Shown: one piece after another, positions 56,775 to 64,000 of the stretch | Position numbering within the stretch: position 1 is the stretch's first letter | Layout: each line of letters begins with the position of its first letter | Origin: Talaromyces rugulosus | Taxonomy: Eukaryota; Ascomycota; Eurotiomycetes; Eurotiales; Trichocomaceae | Assembly (NCBI RefSeq): GCF_013368755.1 | Contig: NC_049561.1 | Coordinates: forward strand, 3,100,001 to 3,164,000 | Length of the DNA: 64,000 nucleotides | Direction of reading: 5' to 3' | Notes under the pieces: generated by a model | The model's input: the letters and a program-made list of their open reading frames with translations, nothing else | The model's database searches: none | What the model was told of the DNA's origin: nothing | Made by a program: the position numbers and the translations under genes

Positions 56775-58686
56775 TAATAGGGGCTGCAGCTCCAGGCGTT
56801 GGTGTTGGACACGGGGATGAGTACGGTAGGGGTGATGTCCCTGGGGCATCTTCCATAGCGTCATCGACCTCCCTAAGCTTTGGGGCTTGGGGGGCGTCCT
56901 GGGTAGTGGTTGGGGGAGAAGCCTCCTCAGCAACGCCTTCCCATTCGGTCCATTCAGGGGGGGGAGGGGGCATAACGACCTCTACGCCAGGGAAGCGCTT
57001 ATGGAGTCGCCGGCGGGCCTCCCGAAGCTTGGGGCACCCCGGGGAATCAGCCTGGTGCTTCCCCCCACAGTTGCCGCATTTAGTGGGTGCATGCAGGCAT
57101 GGGTGGCCTGTTTGGGCCCTGCAGTCTAGCACGTTGCAGGTGTGCTCTTGGGCTTCATGGGCGCCAGCACACACGGTGCAGAGTGGTGGTCGGGTGCCGC
57201 AGCCTCTATAAGTTCGGTGGCCAATGCCGCAGCATCGGGTGCAAACGGTGTCTTTACCCACTTCGTGATAGGGGCTGGTAGGGTGCCTGTTGCCCCCGAA
57301 GCGTACGCCCCGGGCGAGTAGCCTGCGGGCGTCATCTAGGCCTCCTACTGTTATAACGATAGTAGAGAAACGCTGCTTATTAGTCTGGATAGCCGCTATC
57401 GGCTTGATCCAGGTAGGGTTTCTCATTAGGGTGCATGTGCCCCCTAATTCAATTTCTTCCCTGGCTAGGCCTAGCCCTGAGGCGCTATAGCGGGCTACCG
57501 GCACCGCATGCACCTTAATCTTGTGCCACTGTTGGTCTGCTTCCACTGAGATGACTGCGGGGTCGACCCGGTGGCAGGCAGCCACTAATAGGTCCTTATA
57601 GGCTGGTAATAGCGAGCCTACGGTGCTTCCTTGGTCCAATAGGGCTGAGATAGCCCCTGATTCGGTGTAATTGGCGTCTATTACCCTGGCGAAGTTCGGG
57701 AAGCCTGCCTGGGCTAGGCAGCGGTTAAGCTGCAAGATGACATCGGCTTTAGACTTTCTAGGGGCGGTGCGGCCATTTTCACGCCTAAATATAAGCCTGC
57801 GGTCTCCCTTGTTGCTTCCGCGAATAGGCTTCAGGCTCCCTGGGTCCATTTGGACTTTTGGGGGCTGGTTCGGGGAGTAAGCCCGTTTTTTTGTAACGAT
57901 TTGCCACTCCTGGGCATTGCTGGCCGCTATATCGGCCCACTGGGGGCCTGCTGCGGGCTTCACCCCAGGGGGTGGTTTTGATATCGGGGGTGAGGCTCTG
58001 CGTGGCTCTATGGGCTTAGCGGCCCTATTCGGGTTAGCTTGGGGGCCATGGGCGACCTCTGCAAACGTCGTCCCCTGGGATGGCAGAGGCTGTCGTGGGC
58101 CCTGGCGGTCGCCCCCTGACGATAGGGGCTTTAGCGGGTGGTTTGGGGCGTTCGGGGAGGCCTGTTGAGCTTCTAGGGTTGAGAAACGGCGCTCTAGAGC
58201 GCCCAATTGGCCTGTGAGGCGCTGCTCCATAGCCTCTACCAGAGAGGTCATATAGGCCTTCATAGCGGCCATCTCCGCGTGCAGCGCGCTATTGCTGCTT
58301 GCAAAGTGGCCTAATAAGGCCTGTTCCATGTCCTTGTAGGCTGGGCCGATTAGGGCCTTCATGGGGGCTCTTTCTGCCCCGTCAGGGCTGTGTTCCTGTA
58401 GTCTCTTCCCTAGAGTTTTAGGTGCTTCCTGGGAGCCTGGCACGCTGCTTAGGGGGGGAAACAACTCCCTAGGGTTGATTTCCAGGCTAGGCAAGAAGCC
58501 CTCGCTCTGAGGGACTGTTGCACTTGCCTCGGGGGGCGCTGGTGGTGCTGTCCCCGCTGGGGTGCCTATATAGGCCCCTACGGGGTTCACCAGACCTAGC
58601 GCCTGCCCCCCTGGGTCTAGGGGGTGGTTGTCGATATTGGGGAGTCCAGGGGCCATAGCGAAGCCCTGGATGCCTTCCAGTAGCAT
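56755..58686 (-). CDS. LINE ORF1, gag-like RNA-binding protein (intact)
   Basis: 643 residues, the only complete ORF1 in the window. The start ATG at 58686 follows the 38-nt conserved leader. Residues 1-105 are Pro/Gly-rich. About 110-180 is an amphipathic helix likely to oligomerise as a coiled coil. About 185-265 is Pro/Ala-rich and disordered. A basic segment K-K-R-A-Y-S-P follows, then a folded region. Three zinc knuckles lie at about 482-547 and a Pro-rich tail at the end. It should coat the element RNA in a ribonucleoprotein with ORF2. Its stop overlaps the ORF2 start by 20 nt. The seven-T run at 57886-57892 keeps the frame that copy A lost. Confidence 0.93.
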   Translation of the reverse strand: MLLEGIQGFAMAPGLPNIDNHPLDPGGQALGLVNPVGAYIGTPAGTAPPAPPEASATVPQSEGFLPSLEINPRELFPPLSSVPGSQEAPKTLGKRLQEHSPDGAERAPMKALIGPAYKDMEQALLGHFASSNSALHAEMAAMKAYMTSLVEAMEQRLTGQLGALERRFSTLEAQQASPNAPNHPLKPLSSGGDRQGPRQPLPSQGTTFAEVAHGPQANPNRAAKPIEPRRASPPISKPPPGVKPAAGPQWADIAASNAQEWQIVTKKRAYSPNQPPKVQMDPGSLKPIRGSNKGDRRLIFRRENGRTAPRKSKADVILQLNRCLAQAGFPNFARVIDANYTESGAISALLDQGSTVGSLLPAYKDLLVAACHRVDPAVISVEADQQWHKIKVHAVPVARYSASGLGLAREEIELGGTCTLMRNPTWIKPIAAIQTNKQRFSTIVITVGGLDDARRLLARGVRFGGNRHPTSPYHEVGKDTVCTRCCGIGHRTYRGCGTRPPLCTVCAGAHEAQEHTCNVLDCRAQTGHPCLHAPTKCGNCGGKHQADSPGCPKLREARRRLHKRFPGVEVVMPPPPPEWTEWEGVAEEASPPTTTQDAPQAPKLREVDDAMEDAPGTSPLPYSSPCPTPTPGAAAPINVDYST

Positions 58687-58724
58687 TGAATTTCAAAAGG
58701 TTGATTTTTGATTTTCCCGGCGGG

Positions 58725-58904
58725 TTATATCCTTAAATATAAAAAATACTATAAATAGACATTTTATAAATATAATATATATAGAAAAAAGAATATTATA
58801 TTTATAAATAAATTTAAGTATATCTTACTTACTAAAGGAATATAATTATATTATCTAATACTTAGATATACTAAAAGATGTTTATATATATATTATCTAT
58901 AAAT
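58725..58904 (+). mobile_element. 180-bp fragment of the third-family gypsy, inverted
   Basis: It matches the reverse complement of about 49765-49945 (gag-protease part of the gypsy at 38481-52432), so it lies in the opposite orientation to that element. It is sandwiched between the 5' ends of two LINEs that point away from each other. Confidence 0.75.
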
Positions 58905-59315
58905 CCCGCCGGGAAAATCAAAAATCAACCTTTTGAAATTCAATGCCTTTTGACGGTGTCCAGGGCCTCGCTATGGCCCAAGGACCCCCCAATATCGACA
59001 ACGCCCCCCTAGACCCAGGGGGGCAGGCGCTAGGCCCGGTGAACCCCGAGGGTGCCCATATAGGCACCCCAGTAGAGACAGCACTGCCAGCGCCCCCCGA
59101 GGCCAGTATAATGGTCCCCCAGAGCGAGGGCTTCACGCCTAACCTAGAAATCGAACCTAGGGAACTGTTCCCCCCCCTACACCCCCAGGAAGCCCCCAAA
59201 GCTCCGGGGAAGAGGCGACGGGACCATAGCCTTGATAGAGCTGATAGAGCCCCTATAAAGGCCCTACTCAGCCCAGCCTATAAGGATATGGAACAGGCCT
59301 TATTAGACCACTTTA
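58905..59315 (+). mobile_element. LINE copy D, 5' end of a divergent subfamily
   Basis: Begins CCCGCCGGG with a 38-nt leader identical to copies A-C, then diverges in coding sequence. It is interrupted at 59315 by the LTR of the next gypsy element, so the rest probably lies beyond the window. Confidence 0.85.
58943..59315 (+). pseudogene. LINE copy D ORF1, N-terminal 124 codons
   Basis: Starts at the ATG after the leader and is clearly homologous to ORF1 of copies A-C, with substitutions and short gaps (for example P-L-H-P-Q-E-A-P-K where C has a longer loop). It reaches the start of the coiled-coil helix (D-M-E-Q-A-L-L) before the gypsy LTR cuts it. The frame runs on by chance into the LTR to 59353. 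Confidence 0.85.
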
Positions 59316-59572
59316 TGTTACGGGCTAGGTCCCGTCTTACTGGCCTTATGTAGGTCCAGGAATTGAGTAGATTCGAATATAAGAAAGAGAAGGAAAAGGT
59401 TTGTAGGGGTTCGCATTGTCGAATGTTGATATAGGTGAGTGTGGGTCCTGGGGGCGCCCTAGTGAATCTGGTGTAGTGTTAGGGGGTTCTTCTATGGCGA
59501 ACCAGGTGCGGACTAGGTGTGGTTATTTTATGAGAGCGAAGTCTGAGTATCTTAGGGGCTAAGACCTTAATA
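59316..59572 (-). repeat. 3' LTR of the truncated gypsy copy
   Basis: 257 bp, aligning with 31887-32136. It has a small insertion near 59420 and fewer transitions. Confidence 0.85.
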
Positions 59573-60099
59573 TTACTTCCCCTTTTTGGTAAGGGTGTTG
59601 TGGTGTTGGAGCCAGTGGTTGAGTGCTTTGGTGTCTTCTATAGACTGGGTAGGTTCTTATGTAGGTTGTGTATATCTGGTCTAATGGACAAGGTATTACT
59701 TCATATATCCATGGTCTTGATGTATAGTCCATTCGTTGAGTATGCTATTGACTAGGTATTTTTTATTGCCTTCTACTAGGTGCGCTGGTGGCTAGTAATT
59801 ATGTTGGGTCTGTAAAGGGAGTGGATGTGTGTCTATAGGGTAGAGGAGTGTTGTATGAAAAACATTATAAATAGTTCTAGGGATATTGAGTTGGTATGTA
59901 TAGGATCTTACTTTCTTTAGTATAGTATATTTTGTATGTTGAGCGTCTAGCTTCTTTAAAAGTTATTTGGTCTGAATATTCTAAAGATCTAATTATACTT
60001 TCTATTTTATTTTATACTCTAGAGGAGTCTCTTAGTAATAGTTTGTACTATTTTCTATTTACTATTATGCTAAGATAAACTTAGTCTATACTATATCAA

Positions 60100-62600
60100 A
60101 GGTCTACTATAGCTTAATAACTATATCGTTTATATATTTAGTAGCGGGTCTTTACTATTTAGATGTGGGGATAGCTTTATCTAACTAGAGTGGTTTAATG
60201 TTGTATCTATAGGTTAGGAAGAAGAGGCTGATATTAGTTATAGTAGTATTGTGCCTATTTATTATAAGTTGCGTAATTGTGGTTAATAGGCTCTAGTTGG
60301 TTTAGAGGTAGGTATAGAAGTTCTATAGGTATTCTTCTATCACAGAGTTAATATATTCCGTCTGTCTATTAGTTTAGGGATAATATATGGTTAATAATTA
60401 TTTTATGATCTTTAGATATTTATATATATCTTTCTAAAGATTATTAATAAATTGCGTGCTCTGATCTGATATAATATTGCTAGGCAGCCTATGTTCGCGT
60501 ATAAATCGGTTAATGAACTTTGATATTACTGTTTTAGTATCTATATGTTTATATAGTATCAATATAATCCCTTTTCCTAGTTAGTCAACAATTATCATGA
60601 GATTTGTATTCCTGTTGGATATTAGGAGTTTCTCTATAAAATCTATACTAATATCTCGCCATATTTGTGAGGGAATAGGGAGTGGTTTTAATAACTCTTG
60701 TTGGTGTTGTCTTTATATGGTGTTTGTACTATATTTGTTATAGTTATTTACAAACCTTCAGATATCTTTAGATAGGTTTGGCTAATATAGTTGTTGGGCT
60801 ATGATGATATAGGTTATGTTTCGGCCTGGGTGTCTGGTGAGATAGGAGTTGTGTGTATCTTGTATAATATGAGTGTGGAGTGGTTTGCTGTTTGGTATCT
60901 ATTGTTGGTTTTGAAATAGTAACTGGTCTGTTGTATTGATTGTGTATTTGGATATTATGATGTGAAGTTGTAGGTTTTGAGGGAACTGTGGGAGCTTTTG
61001 GTGTATGGCCTTTTTGATTTGTTTATAATTCTTATCCTTGGTTTTGGCTAGTTGTTACTGTTCTCTAATTGATGTTAAGTGCTTTATGTGGGTAGTGTGG
61101 ACATGGGGTTTAGGTGTAGTGTTTGATAAGTGACCCTGGGGAGGTTGTTCTGGATAGTCTTTTTGTACCTTGTTAGGGTTAATAAGATGTTTATTTTGGT
61201 ATGTTAGGTGTTCATTGTTAATTCTATTGGGTATATCTTGTGAGTGTTGTGATAGTATATTAGGTCTGGCAGCTAGTTGCCTTAGCTGGTATTAGAGCTT
61301 ATAATTAAAGTATAAGAGTATACCAGCTTATCTTATTTGTCTTTTATTCAATTATCAGAGCTGTATGAAGTATTTAAGATTCTGATGGTTGGTTAGGATA
61401 GTAAACTCCTTAGTACTAATTAGTTTAGGTTTTTATTGCTTTAGATATGCTATTATTGCTAATAGCTTCTTATTGTGGATCTTGTAATTATACTCTGTGG
61501 GTGTATATTTTTGGAAGAAGTAGGTGCAGGTTTATAGGAGTCTTTTGTTATTGTATTGTAATAATATCTTCTTTATGATATATTCTGAAGAGTTGGCTTC
61601 TATGATTGTATTCTGCTTGGGGTTGAATTGTATTAGTATTGGGTTACTTATAAATATTTGCTTTAGTTGTTCGAAGGCTTTATTGGCGGCTTTGGTCTAA
61701 ATAAAGATAGTTCTTTTTTTAGTTAGTTCTGTCAGCGGACGGATTATGTTAGAATATCTTTGAATAAACTGTTGGTAGAAATTTGTAAATTCTAGAAATG
61801 ATTGTATGTTTTTTACATATGTTAGGGCTTTCTATTCTAAAATAGTAGAGATTTTTGTGGGGTCTATTTGGATTCTTTTTTTAGCTTCTAATATGAATCT
61901 AAGATATTTTGTTATTTATATCTTGAACTTGTATTTATTGATATTTAGCTGTAGTTCTATAGTATATAGGTATTCTAGCATCCTTATTACCTGTTTTTGA
62001 TGGTGTGCGCGGCTGTCTTCTGTAAAGATAAGTATATTATCTAGATAGATAGATATAAAGTTGTTTAGGAACTCGCGAAGGGTCTAATTGATATATTGTT
62101 GAAATGTGTTTAGTATATTGATAAGGCTGAAAGGTATTACTAACTATTTATAGAGTCTAAATTTGGTTTAGAAAGCTGTCTTTTATTTATCTTCTTTAAT
62201 AATATATATCTTATAGAAAGCTGTTGTAATATTAAGCTTTATAAATTATTGAGCTTTAGATATTTGTTATAGGATTTTATATATTAATAGTAGTGGATAT
62301 TAGTCCTTTTTTGTTATAGTGTTGAGCGCCTAATAATTAATGCAGAAGCATAGTTTTTCTTTGGGTTTTTTTATAAATAGTATTGGTGCTGTAATAGATG
62401 AGTTATTTATATATATGAAGTCTTTTAACAGTAAGTTGTGGAGAGTTTTCTATAGGATTAGCAGTTTTTTCTGTGATATATTATAGAGAGGGTTTTATGG
62501 TATCTCTGGCTTGTGCTTTTTTGTGTTGGTATTAATTAGTTTAATCTAATAGTTGATATTTAGATGTAATAGTAGTAGCTTATTAGTTTTTTTTGGGTTA
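60100..62600 (-). pseudogene. Degenerate integrase, RNase H and RT of the truncated gypsy copy
   Basis: Collinear with 32640-35170. The RT box reads Y-L-D-N-I-L-I-F on the minus strand near 62010-62056, with the second Asp changed to Asn. The integrase stretch W-R-D-I-S-I-D-F-I-E-K-L is recognisable near 60610-60675. Frames are broken throughout. Confidence 0.78.
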
Positions 62601-64000
62601 AATAGTTCTAGAAACTTGTGGTAATGCTTAGATAGCTTATTCTCTGGGTCTGTCTATGATTTTGGGGCTAGAGCTTTTTTAATATCCTATATAGAGACTG
62701 TAAATATATTGACTTTTTTTTTCTTACTTTATATTCTTTTCAAAGCGTTCACCGTAGCTATATTGATCTGTTAGGGGGTGTACTTAGGTTGTAACAGGTT
62801 CTTTTTATTGATGGATATTCCATTTCTGAATTCTAGTTGGTCTTTAGTGGTGTCAATTCTTACATGTTGGTGTTCTATCTATAAAAGACCCAATATTATA
62901 TTGTATTCACACTTTGGAACCATATAAAAGTAGGCTTTCTCTTGTATATTTCTTTTAATATCTAATGTTATACATGCAATTTCTTTAATATATTAAGGTG
63001 CCGAACCATCATATCTCTTAATAGGTCTAGGTTTAATAGCGCTACAATTCAGCTTTTTCTTTCGAGCAAAGATCTCTTTGATAATCCTATAGGTGAGGCA
63101 CCTACTATCAATTAAAGTATTAGCATTGGTTCTATGGTCTAACTATGCGTTTATATTAAATAGGGGTCTGTTAAATCTTCCAACCATCTTTTTAAAATTC
63201 TTAAAGTCATGAGCTGTTTTATATTTTGGCTTCTGCGGGTGATTTTGTGTAGGAGCTACTCTTTTGACTTTAATATGTTATCTGAGTCTGTATTAAATTT
63301 GGTTTTATTCTTTTTTATTCTAGTATTAGATATTTTTATGAATGTATTATGTTTTTTCTTGTTATAGTTCCTTGGAGATGGCGCCTGATGGAGTAATATA
63401 GATTTAGGACAGTATTGGATAATATAACTTGGTTTTCTGTATTGAAAATAGTTGTCTATTTTAATAGTATTAATTAATAGGTCTATAGGTGTCTAGTCTA
63501 TGATTTAGGACTGTTCTCTATTAGGGGAGGTTCTTTTTATAAGTAGATGGGAAGTGTTCTATTTATATTGAGATTAGATGTTATTAATTCTTTTTAGTTT
63601 TTTAAAGTTGTTTGCTACTTAGTGTAAATATTTATAGAAAGCTTTATACTGTTTTAGTATATTGCTTTTAATAGTTATATACTTTATTTCTTGGTTAATT
63701 ATAGTTTTTAGTTGTAAGATTTTTATGTTATTAGTCTATAATTGATCTTTTATAAGAAGTAATATCTGTTTAAATTTACTAATAAAATCTTAGAAAGGGG
63801 TGTGCTTCTATTGTATATGGTTAAGTTTAAGGTTCGCTTTTTTTATAAGTTGATGATCTTTGAATAGTATATTAAGATATATAAAGAAAGCTTCTAGTAT
63901 AGTAGGGGTAACTATATTTATATTTCTATGAAACTGTATTTAGAGATAGATTTTTATCTAGGTCTTTTCTGTCAATTGTTTATAGATATATTATAGTTAT
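62600..64000 (-). pseudogene. Degenerate protease and gag of the truncated gypsy copy
   Basis: The protease ILG-box region corresponds to about 62780-62960. The zinc-knuckle region is near 63390-63460. gag runs off the window. No open frame. Confidence 0.65.

Larger units (their letters stand above)
52433..58724 (-). mobile_element. LINE copy C, full length, without a clear target duplication
   Basis: Nearly identical to copy A over most of its length, with the CCCGCCGGG 5' end at 58724 and a TTATT-repeat tail at 52433. Unlike copies A, B, E and F, its flanks share at most a few bases (GGTTAT, which overlaps the tail repeat). The left flank is an LTR interior; the right flank is an inverted piece of gag-protease of the same gypsy family. 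ORF1 is intact; the end of ORF2 is frameshifted. Confidence 0.92.
59316..64000 (-). mobile_element. Second copy of the 31887-type gypsy, truncated by the window end
   Basis: It starts with an LTR (59316-59572, TGTTACGGGC at its plus-strand start) and follows the element at 31887-37370 collinearly, in the same orientation, to the window end. It is inserted into LINE copy D. A minus-strand purine tract (AAAAAGGGGAAGTAA) precedes the 3' LTR. Overall it is less A/T-converted than the 31887 copy in its left half. Confidence 0.88.

Noticed and set aside
61806..62000. A 64-codon hydrophobic plus-strand frame
   Set aside because: It is antisense to degenerate reverse transcriptase and has no counterpart in the sister element at 34380-34580.
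1..64000. CRISPR arrays, bacterial operons, tRNA or rRNA genes
   Set aside because: I saw no regularly spaced identical repeats with unique spacers, no Shine-Dalgarno-led gene strings and no cloverleaf or rRNA-like segments; splice sites and RIP point to a fungus.
1..64000. A Starship-type giant element or its captain recombinase
   Set aside because: I found no tyrosine recombinase-like (DUF3435) frame in the window; the nested retrotransposons account for the structure.

Overview
The window looks like nuclear DNA of a filamentous ascomycete fungus with a two-speed genome. Three things suggest this: short (52-70 bp) GT/AG introns with fungal branch sites, a Zn2Cys6 regulator beside an MFS carrier, and long AT-rich tracts in which retrotransposons have been riddled with C-to-T and G-to-A changes, as expected of repeat-induced point mutation (RIP). 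I cannot name the species.

Layout. 1-22520 is nested transposon wreckage. A RIP-degraded Ty3/gypsy chromovirus (5234-19634, 344-bp LTRs, target duplication AGATC) was hit by a well-preserved LINE (copy A, 7223-13510, 13-bp target duplication) and by another family's LTR (18433-18706, TATAC duplication). Two 5'-truncated LINE copies follow (19747-20237 and 21537-22374). 23011-31010 is a gene island of ordinary base composition with three plus-strand genes. 31011-64000 is again transposons: a complete second gypsy family (31887-37370, 250-bp LTRs, ATACT duplication); a third gypsy family with about 615-bp LTRs (38481-52432) carrying LINE copy B (42204-48486); LINE copy C (52433-58724); a 180-bp gypsy fragment; the start of a divergent LINE copy D in the opposite direction (58905-59315); and a second copy of the 31887-type gypsy that runs off the window end.

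The gene island. The three genes are a Zn2Cys6 transcription factor whose DNA-binding domain is split by an intron (23305-24912, four exons), a 12-helix monocarboxylate-transporter-like MFS permease (25828-27374, five exons) and an intronless CocE/NonD-type alpha/beta hydrolase (28965-30677). Regulator, importer and hydrolase together suggest a small substrate-use module. A partly conserved repeat lies upstream of both the permease and the hydrolase, and a CGG-N8-CCG site lies upstream of the permease. The substrate is unknown.

The LINE family. It carries a gag-like ORF1 with three zinc knuckles and an ORF2 with AP-endonuclease, reverse transcriptase and RNase H, and ends in TAA-type repeats (Tad1/I group). 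Copy A has an intact ORF2 but a one-base frameshift in ORF1. Copy C has an intact ORF1 but a short insertion that breaks the end of ORF2. Copy B is RIP-mutated in patches. No single copy here is fully intact.
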